Source of the DNA: an uncultured Clostridia bacterium
GTDB lineage: Bacteria; Bacillota; Clostridia; UBA1381
Reading direction: 5' to 3'
Assembly (NCBI GenBank): GCA_947585795.1
Contig: CANPXG010000009.1
Coordinates: 1-54,820 of the forward strand
DNA: 54,820 nucleotides
The position numbers were made by a program, and so were the translations under genes. Below are positions 17,890 through 25,284 of the stretch, piece after piece. Position 1 is the stretch's first letter, and the number at the start of each line of letters is the position of its first letter. The notes beneath the pieces are model-generated. The model ran no database searches, had not been told where the DNA came from, and saw only the letters and a program-made list of their open reading frames with translations.

Positions 17890-18589
17890 GCACTTCCTTT
17901 ACATTGTTCAAAAAGTCAATAATAATCTTTATCGAATTCTCCGCGGCAAGCTTTGCGAAGGTCGGATAGTCGATAACGGAATCGTCGTTCGCGCCGTCTG
18001 AAATTGCCCGTAAAACTCCGAACGGTACGTTGTTCATAAGACATACGTGACCGATACTCGCGCCCTCCATTTCCGCCGCTACGGCGTTGAAGTCGGATAT
18101 TATCCTGTTTCTCTGTTCGTCGGACGAGATGAATTGGTCGCCCGAGGCGATTATGCCGCGTTTTACGTTTATTCCGTCAAGCTTTGACGCGGCTGAGGCG
18201 AGAGCGTCGGAAACATTTTTCGCACATTCCATGTAAACGGTGTTGATACCGGAAATAAATCCCTTGGGATCGCCTATCGGCGACGTGTCCATGTCATGCT
18301 CAACGACTGCGTCCGCGACGGCTATATCGCCTATTTTAAATTCCTTGCAAAGACCGCCCGCAACTCCGACATTTATGAGCATATCGGGCGAATATGTAAG
18401 TATCATGGTTTGGGCGCATACCGCAGCGTTGACCTTGCCCACTCCGGCGACCGCCACGACCGTGTCCGCGCCGTGTATTTTGCCGCAACAAAAGTCAATA
18501 CCGCTTATTTTGTCTGTTTTTGCGCAGTCCATAAGGCTTTTCAATGTCTGTACTTCAAGCTCCATAGCTCCTATAATTCCGATAAGCAT
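17870..18589 (-). CDS. mtnN: 5'-methylthioadenosine/S-adenosylhomocysteine nucleosidase
   Basis: Hydrolyses MTA and SAH to adenine plus the thioribosyl product used by LuxS. The 239 residues contain the PNP-superfamily signatures GAMELEVQTL, VGVAGGLC, VAAEMEGASIGHVC and the catalytic Asp in RAISDGAND. The RBS TAGGAGG is eight bases upstream. First gene of the mtnN-luxS operon. Confidence 0.96.
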   Translation of the reverse strand: MLIGIIGAMELEVQTLKSLMDCAKTDKISGIDFCCGKIHGADTVVAVAGVGKVNAAVCAQTMILTYSPDMLINVGVAGGLCKEFKIGDIAVADAVVEHDMDTSPIGDPKGFISGINTVYMECAKNVSDALASAASKLDGINVKRGIIASGDQFISSDEQRNRIISDFNAVAAEMEGASIGHVCLMNNVPFGVLRAISDGANDDSVIDYPTFAKLAAENSIKIIIDFLNNVKEVRESGKN

Positions 18590-18610
18590 GTAATCGCCTC
18601 CTATTCTTTA

Positions 18611-18639
18611 ATTATATACCAATAAAAGGTCAATGTCAA
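18611..18639 (-). promoter_or_regulatory. Promoter of mtnN-luxS
   Basis: Minus strand TTGACA, 17-base spacer, TATAAT: a perfect consensus. The leader is about 15 bases, so there is no SAH riboswitch. Confidence 0.88.
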
Positions 18640-18658
18640 TTTTATTTGGCGATAGTCT

Positions 18659-18687
18659 TTGACATTCGACAAAAAAAGTTGTATAAT
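18659..18687 (+). promoter_or_regulatory. Promoter of the epsilon-like exonuclease
   Basis: TTGACA, 17-base spacer, TATAAT, with the ATG about 20 bases further on. It is back to back with the mtnN promoter. Confidence 0.88.
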
Positions 18688-18708
18688 AAAAAGGTTAGGA
18701 GAGATAAT

Positions 18709-19332
18709 ATGGATTTTGTAGCGATAGATTTTGAAACAGCCACGTCCAATTACACAAGCGTATGCAGTCTTGGAATTTGCGTGGTAGAAAATAACGTGAT
18801 TACGGACAGGAAAGAAATTCTGATACGTCCCGTACCTTTTGAATTTAACGAGTTTAATATAAAAATACACGGCATAACGCCGGAAATGGTTGAAGATAAG
18901 CCGACATTTGATATGTATTGGGACAGTGTTAAGCCGTATCTCGAAAACAAAACGGTTATCGCGCATAACGCGGACTTCGATGTGGGGGCGCTTTGCGCCA
19001 CGTTGGAGTATTTTAAAATACCCTTCCCCACCTTTGACTATCTGTGCACGGTAAAGCTGTCGCAAAAGGCGTATCCCGAGCTTCCGAGCCACAAGCTCAA
19101 CAACCTGTGCGACGCGCTTGATATACATTTTCATCATCACAGGGCGTATGACGACGCTTACGCGTGCGCAAAGGTGCTGCTCAGGATTTTGGAGGATTAC
19201 TCGCTGCTTTCACTCGAGGACATAGAGGAGTGTTTTGAAATGGATATAGGGCATCTAACGCCCGACACGCACTTAAAGTGCCGTAAAAACAAAAAGAAAC
19301 ATCATAAAGAAGAAACAGCCGTCGGTAAATAA
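18709..19332 (+). CDS. DEDDh 3'-5' exonuclease, DNA polymerase III epsilon-like
   Basis: A 207-residue stand-alone exonuclease. The DEDDh catalytic set is visible: FVAIDFETAT (D, E), IAHNADFDVGAL (D), and HHHRAYDDAYACA (H, D). The last 35 residues are rich in lysine, which may help nucleic-acid binding. Because PolC carries its own proofreading domain, this is more likely a repair or RNA-trimming nuclease than the replicative epsilon. Start chosen at 18709 for TAGGAG seven bases upstream. Confidence 0.85.
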   Translation: MDFVAIDFETATSNYTSVCSLGICVVENNVITDRKEILIRPVPFEFNEFNIKIHGITPEMVEDKPTFDMYWDSVKPYLENKTVIAHNADFDVGALCATLEYFKIPFPTFDYLCTVKLSQKAYPELPSHKLNNLCDALDIHFHHHRAYDDAYACAKVLLRILEDYSLLSLEDIEECFEMDIGHLTPDTHLKCRKNKKKHHKEETAVGK

Positions 19333-19349
19333 TGAACGGCTGTTTTTTT
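19314..19349 (+). terminator. Terminator of the exonuclease gene
   Basis: AACAGCCGT and ACGGCTGTT pair, followed by T5-7. The stem begins inside the last codons of the gene. Confidence 0.88.
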
Positions 19350-20046
19350 AATCGCATAATTTCACGGGATCAAACGATATATAATCTCCCGATACCAATC
19401 TGTACTCTATACCGTCTATAACGCCCTCCACCGCGTTCTTTTGCGACGCGCTGTGCAGATGACCGTAAATACACTTTGTCACGGGGTATTTCTTCATCAT
19501 GTCCACAAATTCGTTACCCTCGAGCGCGGTCGACATGGGCGGATAGTGGGTGAAAACGTATATTTCTTTAAAATTCGACGCGGCTTTTAGCGACAGCTCC
19601 AGCCTCGCTGTTTCGCGGTCAAATATCTTCCTGTCCTCGTCCTTGAAGCTGTCCCAAGCGGGGTGTATCCAGCCGCGCGTGCCGCATATGGCAATATCTC
19701 CGTAAGCGAAAAAATTATTCTGCAGAAAATCTATATTTGAAAAACCGTGCTTCGCTGTAAATTCGCCAAGCTTGTTTTTCGTCGTCCACCAGTAATCGTG
19801 GTTACCCTTAACAAGTATTTTCCTACCGTTTAAGCCGTTAAGATATTCAAAGTCCTTAACGCTTTGCTCCAAATACGTCGCCCAAGAAAAGTCGCCCGGT
19901 ATCACGACAGTGTCGTCCTCCTTGATTTTTCCCTGCCAGTTCTCCCTAAGACGGTCAACGTAGTTTGTCCACGCGCTGCCGAATATGTCCATAGGCTTAT
20001 CTATACCAAGCGGTAAGTGTAAGTCGGCAATAGTAAATAACGCCAT
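19348..20046 (-). CDS. Calcineurin-like metallophosphoesterase
   Basis: A 232-residue phosphoesterase with all five metal-binding blocks: IADLHL, VIPGDFSWA, VKGNHDYWW, TRGWIHPAW/VFTHYPPMS and IYGHLHSAS. The GDxxW and GNHDYWW details match a clostridial cytoplasmic subfamily often annotated as serine/threonine phosphatase; the substrate is not known. No signal peptide. It is a monocistronic unit with its own promoter. Confidence 0.88.
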   Translation of the reverse strand: MALFTIADLHLPLGIDKPMDIFGSAWTNYVDRLRENWQGKIKEDDTVVIPGDFSWATYLEQSVKDFEYLNGLNGRKILVKGNHDYWWTTKNKLGEFTAKHGFSNIDFLQNNFFAYGDIAICGTRGWIHPAWDSFKDEDRKIFDRETARLELSLKAASNFKEIYVFTHYPPMSTALEGNEFVDMMKKYPVTKCIYGHLHSASQKNAVEGVIDGIEYRLVSGDYISFDPVKLCD

Positions 20047-20076
20047 TTTTATTCTCCTTATTTTTAGTGCAATCTA

Positions 20077-20105
20077 ATTATAATCCATATTGAGAAATAA
20101 ATCAA
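20077..20105 (-). promoter_or_regulatory. Promoter of the metallophosphoesterase
   Basis: Minus strand TTGATT, 17-base spacer, TATAAT. Confidence 0.75.
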
Positions 20106-20124
20106 GCGCATTATATATTTAAAA

Positions 20125-21912
20125 TTATACCCTGTATTTTTCCGCCTGCTTGTTAAACATCTCCGCGTATTTGCCGCCGAGCGCCATAAGGTCGGCGTGA
20201 CTGCCCTCTTCGATTATTTCGCCGTCCTCGAGCATGAATATCCTGTCCGCCATGCATGTCGTCGAAAGGCGGTGTGAGATGAATATCACAGTCTTTTTCT
20301 CCGACAGGTGAAGCATGGTTTCGTTGAGCTTATATTCACTTATCGGATCGAGCGCGGAAGAGGGCTCATCGAGTATTACGTAGTGACAGTCGCGGCTGAA
20401 AATTCTCGCTATCGCTATTTTTTGCTCCTCACCGCCGGAGAAGTTTACTCCGTCCTCGCTGAACTCGCGCGTCACCTGCGTGTCTATGCCGTTTTTGAGC
20501 GTCGCAAGCTTTTCGGAAAAACCGCTTTCATCGAGGCTTTTCACTATCCGTCCGCGCGCCTCGTCCTTTACAAAGCCCATTTCCACATTTTCGCCGACGG
20601 TGCCCGCGAAAACCTTGTAGTCCTGAAACACAGAGCCGAATTTGGCGCGGTATTTGTCGGTTTCGTATTCCTTTATGTTTTTGCCGTCAAGTAAAATTTC
20701 GCCCTCGGTCACGTCGTAGAGCCTGAGAAGAAGCTTCGCAAGCGTGCTCTTGCCCGCGCCGTTATAGCCTACTATCGCTATTTTTTCGTACGGTTTTAAT
20801 GTAATGTTTATGTTTTTCAGGCTGTATCGCTCTTCACCGTGGTACTTAAACGACACGTTTTTAAGCGTCAGCTCACCAATCTCGTCCTTGGGCGCATCTC
20901 CCGACTGCGTTTCTATTTTCGGACGGTACGCCAAAAATTCACGGAAGTTATCGACGTACATCGCCTGCTTCGACAGCTCAATACATTGGTCAACGGTCTG
21001 CTTCATTTCGCCCGTGAAGTGGTCGGTGGCAGATATAAGTCCCGCGAGGTCGCCAAAGCCCAACGCGCGCGTTATGATCGTCTGATAGCAGAGGTACATA
21101 TACATCGCAAATTCGAGCAGTCCGTCCGAAAAGAGATTGCCGAGTACCGAGTAGCGTATAAGCGTTTTTCCGTCCTTGTCCCACACGCCTTTTATGCGCT
21201 TCATCGTGCCGCGAAGGCGCTCGAACAAAGTCTTATGCATATCGGAAAGGCGTATTTCCTTCGCGTAGTCTGCAAGGTAGAACACGCGCGTCATGTAGTC
21301 GCGTTCGCGCTCTATAGGCTTTATTTCGAGGTCCATTTGATAGCGTTTTCTGATACGCAGGCGGCTCGAGATCACGCGGGCGGCTATCGCTATCAGCGCG
21401 AATATGAACAGCGTCTTGTCCGTCAGCGCCATAAATCCGCCCATGAACACGCCCTCCGACACGCGCGCGACTATTTTCGTCCACGTCGCATACATTTCCC
21501 AGAGCTTGTCGTCCGCCTGAGTAGCCGCCCAAACGAAGTCGGTGTAGAATTTCGGCGTTTCGTAGTATTCGAGATCCATGTTGTGCGCGTGCTCGAAGAT
21601 CACCTTCTGCATACCGGTGCTGACCTTTACCCGTGCCTGCGCTCCAAGGTATTCCGCAAAATACGCGCCGAGCGTGTTGCGCAGGACTATAACAGCGCTA
21701 ACGATGAGCATGAATATCAGCAGTTCTTTAAACGTTTTGCCGCCGGTCAAACCGTTTAGTATGTACTTGAGTGCGACAGGTCCCGCGAGTGTGTCCTGAA
21801 ACGACACGAATACGCAGAAAAGCGTGTTGCCGATAAGGTACGCGGGCGCGAAGCGGAAATAGAATTTCAGCATAAGAAAGTGATTTGATAGGGTATGTAG
21901 TATTTTCTTCAT
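20125..21912 (-). CDS. ABC exporter half-transporter (permease-ATPase), second of a pair
   Basis: The 595-residue half-transporter has an N-terminal membrane domain of about 320 residues and a C-terminal ATPase: Walker A VGYNGAGKSTLAKLL, signature FSGGEEQKIAIARIF, Walker B YVILDEPSSALDP, H-loop ISHRLST. Together with the upstream half at 22018-23799 it probably forms a heterodimeric exporter of drugs, lipids or peptides. Start chosen at 21912 (AGGAAAGGA upstream). It lies 105 bp after its partner, the gap holding palindromic repeats. Confidence 0.9.
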   Translation of the reverse strand: MKKILHTLSNHFLMLKFYFRFAPAYLIGNTLFCVFVSFQDTLAGPVALKYILNGLTGGKTFKELLIFMLIVSAVIVLRNTLGAYFAEYLGAQARVKVSTGMQKVIFEHAHNMDLEYYETPKFYTDFVWAATQADDKLWEMYATWTKIVARVSEGVFMGGFMALTDKTLFIFALIAIAARVISSRLRIRKRYQMDLEIKPIERERDYMTRVFYLADYAKEIRLSDMHKTLFERLRGTMKRIKGVWDKDGKTLIRYSVLGNLFSDGLLEFAMYMYLCYQTIITRALGFGDLAGLISATDHFTGEMKQTVDQCIELSKQAMYVDNFREFLAYRPKIETQSGDAPKDEIGELTLKNVSFKYHGEERYSLKNINITLKPYEKIAIVGYNGAGKSTLAKLLLRLYDVTEGEILLDGKNIKEYETDKYRAKFGSVFQDYKVFAGTVGENVEMGFVKDEARGRIVKSLDESGFSEKLATLKNGIDTQVTREFSEDGVNFSGGEEQKIAIARIFSRDCHYVILDEPSSALDPISEYKLNETMLHLSEKKTVIFISHRLSTTCMADRIFMLEDGEIIEEGSHADLMALGGKYAEMFNKQAEKYRV

Positions 21913-21942
21913 ATGATGTTCCTTTCCTGAACGGGCGAACAC

Positions 21943-22017
21943 AGTTCGCCCCTACGGCAACGGAACGACGGTTCGGCGTTCCGTTTTGTTATCCGGCGGC
22001 GTGCGGACGCGCACGCC
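21943..22017. repeat. Palindrome cluster between the two ABC genes, with copy 2 of the 20-bp unit
   Basis: GGGCGAAC/GTTCGCCC, CAACGGAAC/GTTCCGTTTTG and, at 21998-22017, a second exact copy of the GGCGTGC/GCACGCC palindrome seen at 7087-7106. It directly follows the stop of the upstream ABC gene and may stabilise or reduce read-through to the second half. Confidence 0.7.
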
Positions 22018-23799
22018 TTATTCGCGGTATTTTTCCGCCTGCATGGTAAACATTTCGGCGTATTTGCCGCCAAGTTCCATTAATTCCGTGTGAGTGCCCT
22101 CTTCCACGATTTCGCCCTGTTCGAGCAGATATATCTTGTCCGCCATGACAGCCGACGAGAGTCGGTGAGAAATGAAAATCACCGTTTTGTCCGCACAGGC
22201 GGTCATCATATTGTTAAACATTTCGTACTCACTTATCGGATCGAGCGCGGAGGATGGCTCGTCGAGTATCGCGATAGACGAATCTCTTGCGAATACGCGC
22301 GCCACCGCGATTTTCTGAAATTCACCGCCCGACATCAGCGCGCCGTTATCGTCAAATTCCTTCGTAAGATGCGTTTCCATGCCGTTCGGAAGTGTTTCTA
22401 TCTTGTCCCATAAACCGCTTTCCTTTACCGCAATTTTCGCCTTCTCACGGTCGGTTTCGTCCGCGGGCGGGTGAAGGAGCACGTTTTCCGTTACGGTCGT
22501 CGCGAATATCTTGAAATCCTGGAATATAGTGCCGAATTTGCGGCGGTATTCGGACAATTTGTAGTCCTTTATATTCACTCCGTCGAGCAGAATTTCACCG
22601 TCGCTGACGTCGTAAAGACGCATTAAAAGCTTTACAAGCGTGCTTTTTCCCGCGCCGTTATGTCCAACGAGCGCTATTTTTGTTTTCGGCGGTATGTCTA
22701 TCGAGATGTTTTTAAGTACCGGCTTTGACGCGCCGTGGTACGTGAACGACACGTTTTTGAGCGTCAGTCGGTTTGTGTCCGAAGCGGGTATCTTTCCGTT
22801 TTCGTTCTCCGTTATTTCCGGCTTGTATTCAAGAAATTCACGCAGGTTTTGAATATACACGCTGTTGTCCATCATGTCCGACAGGTGCCACGAAAAGCTT
22901 GATATGTACGACTGGAAGTTGGTCGCGGCGTTCATTACGGTTATCATGTCCGTGAGCGAGTAGGCGTTATCGACAAGATATCGGTACGCAATTATTCCGC
23001 GTGTGCCGAGGAACGCGCCGAGGCTCATTATAAGTCCGCGCACACAGCGCAGAATGGATATTTTGCCGTAATATTTTTTCGTTATGTCTATCCAGTCGCG
23101 CACGGATTCTTCGAAGTGACCGAGCAGTGGGAAAAAGATCTCACCGAGCCGCATTTCCTTCGCGTAATCCTGTAAATAAACGGTGCGCTTTACGTATTCG
23201 GTACGGCGCTGATGCGGCGTTGTTTCCTTTACGCACTCAAAGCGCAGTGCGGCGCGTTTTTTCTCGACAATCGTTGAAACTATTCCGACTCCTATCACGA
23301 CCGGAATTATTATCGGTTCCCACCGCGCGGTTATTACGACGCACACCGCCGCGCTTACTATCGTTGAAACGACAAACGCCATATTTTCTATTATTTGTTC
23401 CAGTCTTTTGATAAGCTCGGTGTTTGCGCGCGTGAATTTGTCGTAGAATTTCGGGTTCTCGTAGCACGCGAGGTCGCAGCTAATCGCCTGTTTATATATG
23501 AGCGTCAGAAAATATTCCTGAAACGTAACAAACATTTTCGGAAGGTATAGGTTGTTGAACCAGCTTTCAAACGCCAGTCCGCCGAGTGACACGGCAAGCA
23601 TGATAAGCAAAAGCCGTACCACACCCGCGAAATCCGCGCCCGTTTCGAGCATTTGCATGAGGTAGCGCATGAGGTATATCGAGTAAAACAGGCTTACTCC
23701 GCGCCATATGAAGAACTCGAGAAAACTCAGGATCGTCCCTATGGGCGACGCTTTGAACATATGGCGCAGCATATATATGTTGTTTTTGATTACAGACAT
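22018..23799 (-). CDS. ABC exporter half-transporter (permease-ATPase), first of a pair
   Basis: A 593-residue half-transporter with about six membrane segments in the first 320 residues and a full ATPase: Walker A VGHNGAGKSTLVKLL, signature MSGGEFQKIAVARVF, Walker B IAILDEPSSALDP, H-loop ISHRLSS. The two halves share the same layout but differ clearly, as in heterodimers such as BmrCD. Start chosen at 23799 because GGAGGGGA lies just before it. It is preceded by a leader RNA of about 200 bases with an intrinsic terminator, so expression is probably inducible. The substrate cannot be read from sequence. Confidence 0.9.
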   Translation of the reverse strand: MSVIKNNIYMLRHMFKASPIGTILSFLEFFIWRGVSLFYSIYLMRYLMQMLETGADFAGVVRLLLIMLAVSLGGLAFESWFNNLYLPKMFVTFQEYFLTLIYKQAISCDLACYENPKFYDKFTRANTELIKRLEQIIENMAFVVSTIVSAAVCVVITARWEPIIIPVVIGVGIVSTIVEKKRAALRFECVKETTPHQRRTEYVKRTVYLQDYAKEMRLGEIFFPLLGHFEESVRDWIDITKKYYGKISILRCVRGLIMSLGAFLGTRGIIAYRYLVDNAYSLTDMITVMNAATNFQSYISSFSWHLSDMMDNSVYIQNLREFLEYKPEITENENGKIPASDTNRLTLKNVSFTYHGASKPVLKNISIDIPPKTKIALVGHNGAGKSTLVKLLMRLYDVSDGEILLDGVNIKDYKLSEYRRKFGTIFQDFKIFATTVTENVLLHPPADETDREKAKIAVKESGLWDKIETLPNGMETHLTKEFDDNGALMSGGEFQKIAVARVFARDSSIAILDEPSSALDPISEYEMFNNMMTACADKTVIFISHRLSSAVMADKIYLLEQGEIVEEGTHTELMELGGKYAEMFTMQAEKYRE

Positions 23800-23837
23800 T
23801 TTGTCCCCTCCCTCCGATGTGAAGTACGCATAGACGC

Positions 23838-23872
23838 AAAAAATACGCTGCCCGCACGGAGTCAGCGTATTT
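23838..23872 (-). terminator. Intrinsic terminator inside the ABC-transporter leader (attenuator)
   Basis: On the minus strand AAATACGCTG and CAGCGTATTT pair in a 10-bp stem, the loop can extend it with CCG/CGG, and six Ts follow. It sits about 40 bases before the first ABC gene, inside its 5' leader. Confidence 0.8.
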
Positions 23873-23997
23873 AAAAACACATTACTCCGATGCTGCAACG
23901 CAACTTTTCAGAAAAAAACAAGAATGTGAAAAGAGAGAATGCATTTTTTACAGATTTAGCATCCTTGTTTTTCGGTATAATATTCAGTTGCGTTGCA
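23838..23997 (-). ncRNA. Structured 5' leader RNA of the ABC exporter operon
   Basis: In the RNA (minus strand) three nested helices can be drawn: P1, 12 bp, TGCAACGCAACT (23986-23997) with AGTTGCGTTGCA (23894-23905); P2, 9 bp, AAAAACAAG (23964-23972) with CTTGTTTTT (23914-23922); P3, 6 bp, GGATGC with GCATTC (23959-23964 and 23937-23942, one wobble; its outer base is shared with P2). Just 3' of P1, GCATCGGAG (23885-23893) can pair with CTCCGTGC in the loop of the terminator, a candidate antiterminator. The predicted start of transcription falls at the 5' base of P1. This layout matches a riboswitch or attenuator. No T-box motif or strong leader peptide is seen. The class is not recognised. 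Confidence 0.6.
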
Positions 23998-24002
23998 AGT
24001 AT

Positions 24003-24031
24003 ATTTTGCCATAATTGCGCCGTTTTGTCAA
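24003..24031 (-). promoter_or_regulatory. Promoter of the ABC exporter operon
   Basis: Minus strand TTGACA, 17-base spacer, CAAAAT. The predicted start is near 23996, the first base of the P1 helix. A second weaker candidate (TGGAAA, 17, TATACT) lies at 24052-24080. Confidence 0.55.
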
Positions 24032-24081
24032 GGAAATTTTTCTCTGTGACAAGTATAACACGCGGCGCGCCGCCTTTCCAT

Positions 24082-24106
24082 ACCAAATTTGGTTAGCCTA
24101 ACTAAA
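24082..24106. promoter_or_regulatory. DtxR/IdeR-like iron box (putative)
   Basis: The 19 bases at 24088-24106 read TTTGGTTAG-C-CTAACTAAA, a palindrome with one mismatched pair, agreeing with the DtxR/IdeR consensus TTAGGTTAGSCTAACCTAA at 16 of 19 positions. A perfect 12-bp palindrome ACCAAATTTGGT (24082-24093) overlaps it. It lies upstream of the ABC exporter promoters. The regulator itself is not in the window. Confidence 0.45.
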
Positions 24107-24189
24107 CTGTAGGTTAATATGCCGTTACATATATAAGACGTTTTTGAGGAGTAAAGTGTTGAATTTTTTGTGGTTGGGGTAAATTTGTC

Positions 24190-24218
24190 TTGACTTTACG
24201 AAATGCGTGTGATATAAT
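24190..24218 (+). promoter_or_regulatory. Promoter of tRNA-Leu
   Basis: TTGACT, 17-base spacer, TATAAT, 24 bases before the mature tRNA 5' end. Confidence 0.88.
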
Positions 24219-24241
24219 TTCACGTGTTGTAAACGTAGTAT

Positions 24242-24330
24242 GCCGATGTGGCGGAACTGGCAGACGCCCGGGACTTAAAATCCCGTGGGTAATTTTTCCC
24301 GTACCGGTTCGATCCCGGTCATCGGCACCA
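24242..24330 (+). tRNA. tRNA-Leu(UAA)
   Basis: Full 89-base cloverleaf with encoded CCA. The acceptor arms GCCGATG and CATCGGC pair perfectly, the anticodon loop is CTTAAAA between GGGA and TCCC (anticodon TAA), the long class II variable arm is present (TGGG/CCC), and the T-loop is GGTTCGATCC. The 3' 60 bases are the left attachment repeat of the integrative element, so the element rebuilds the gene on insertion. The original terminator has been pushed 3 kb away to 27295-27323. Confidence 0.96.
24271..24330 (+). repeat. attL core (60-bp direct repeat, copy 1)
   Basis: Identical over 60 bases to 27225-27284. Bases immediately outside differ on both sides, which defines the repeat boundaries. 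Confidence 0.93.
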
Positions 24331-24720
24331 CTCAAACGCCCGAAAAACTTACCTTACAATTGGGGCAGGTTGAGGGCTTGAGGGCATAGTTGTCCCTCTG
24401 TCAAGCTGCAGAGGGACTGTAAAGACGATTTCCGGCTACAATTGGGTATAGGAGTAGGGAATCGGTCACAGGGTATCGCTACTCCCGGAGCGCCAACTCC
24501 GGGCGTGGTATGCCCCACGCGTAGCAGTCCGGCCACGCACAGCGCGCGGCCCATACACCACCCGAAAGATTTTAAAGGGTTCATTCGTGTTGCCCCTGAC
24601 GGGCGCGCGCTGTGGATACCGCACAGTGATACGCGTCCGGTAGGATTTTATAGCATCGGCCCCTACCAACCCACCCTTTATTTTCCGGTAAAAAAGGGTG
24701 CACGAAAAAAAGGTAAAAAA
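24331..24720. other. Structured non-coding left arm of the element
   Basis: No coding potential. Stems visible: TCCCTCTG/CAGAGGGA (24393-24416), CCCGGAG/CTCCGGG (24484-24503), GCGTGG/CCACGC (24503-24520), a long-range 10-bp pair CACAGCGCGC (24538-24547) with GCGCGCTGTG (24605-24614), GGTAGG/CCTACC (24639-24667) and CACCCTTT/AAAGGGTG (24672-24700). TACAATTGGG occurs twice (24355-24364 and 24437-24446). The tRNA-Leu promoter would read into it because no terminator follows the tRNA. It may be a structured RNA, a packaging site, or integrase arm-site DNA. Confidence 0.5.
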
Positions 24721-24723
24721 TTG

Positions 24724-24752
24724 TTGATTTTTTGCCCGAAGCCGATTATAAT
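24724..24752 (+). promoter_or_regulatory. Promoter of the element's regulator gene
   Basis: TTGATT, 17-base spacer, TATAAT. Confidence 0.8.
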
Positions 24753-24780
24753 AAAACCAGCGACGGTTATATAACAGCTC

Positions 24781-24795
24781 CTATTTTCAAAATAG
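24781..24795. promoter_or_regulatory. Palindromic operator candidate
   Basis: CTATTTTCAAAATAG, perfect 7-bp arms around a central C, about 22 bases after the predicted transcript start of the regulator. A likely site for autoregulation by the Cro/CI-like protein. Confidence 0.5.
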
Positions 24796-24837
24796 CACAC
24801 AATTAACATTGATGTCAAGAGAAAGGAGCGATTTTTC

Positions 24838-25143
24838 ATGTTACAAAATAATGACAAGACAGAAGCGCAGCGTCAAGGCTTCGGGAATTACCTCAGAAGT
24901 TTACGCATTGAAGCAGGCTTGACATGCAAAGATTTCGCGGAGTTAGTGGGCTTTTCACGCCCCACCGTGTCGCAGTACGAAACGGCAAAAATCATACCGT
25001 CAAACCGTAATCTCGACCGCTTAATCGCTGCCATGCGTGACATAGGCGTTGAAGACTACAAGATAGACATACTACGCCAGCGCCACAGCGCGAGCCTGAA
25101 GGTGTCATCGGGGAAAGTCATAGGATCCGTTTTAAAAGGTTGA
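24838..25143 (+). CDS. Cro/CI-type helix-turn-helix regulator of the element
   Basis: A 101-residue protein with an HTH_3 domain at about residues 15-70 (YLRSLRIEAGLTCKDFAELV, FSRPTVSQYETAKIIPS) and a short basic tail with no oligomerisation or peptidase domain. It is therefore a small repressor of the Cro type rather than a cleavable CI. AAGGAG lies eight bases before the ATG; its own promoter and a palindrome suited to autoregulation are upstream. The stop codon overlaps the -35 of the following small-RNA promoter. Its likely role is to control integrase and the other element genes; no excisionase is evident, so it might also serve as one. Confidence 0.82.
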   Translation: MLQNNDKTEAQRQGFGNYLRSLRIEAGLTCKDFAELVGFSRPTVSQYETAKIIPSNRNLDRLIAAMRDIGVEDYKIDILRQRHSASLKVSSGKVIGSVLKG

Positions 25144-25168
25144 CATAAACCTCTCAACATGTTACAAT
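25140..25168 (+). promoter_or_regulatory. Promoter of a small RNA in the element
   Basis: TTGACA, 17-base spacer, TACAAT. The first T is the last base before the regulator's stop codon. Confidence 0.78.
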
Positions 25169-25174
25169 TAATGC

Positions 25175-25284
25175 ATGGTTATGCAACGCATAAACAGCTG
25201 TAAAACCGTAACTGTTACAAAATCCATTACTCACACTACTGCTACCACAGCAGGACTAAACAACGCCGATGGCGTTGTTTTTTT
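25175..25284 (+). ncRNA. Predicted small RNA, antisense to the integrase 3' end
   Basis: A consensus promoter and a strong terminator (25259-25284) bracket about 110 bases with no RBS-supported ORF. The last 29 bases are antisense to the end of the integrase gene. It could regulate integrase mRNA or act elsewhere. The class is not recognised. Confidence 0.5.

Noticed and set aside
18601-19140. 179-codon minus-strand frame opposite the exonuclease gene
   Set aside because: Overlaps both divergent promoters and the full DEDDh gene; no RBS or recognisable motif.
23838-23997. T-box riboswitch upstream of the ABC genes
   Set aside because: The conserved T-box sequence and the stem I specifier features are absent.
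23871-24086. 71-codon frame across the ABC leader as a leader peptide gene
   Set aside because: Its start lies upstream of the predicted transcript start and has no RBS; composition is not protein-like.
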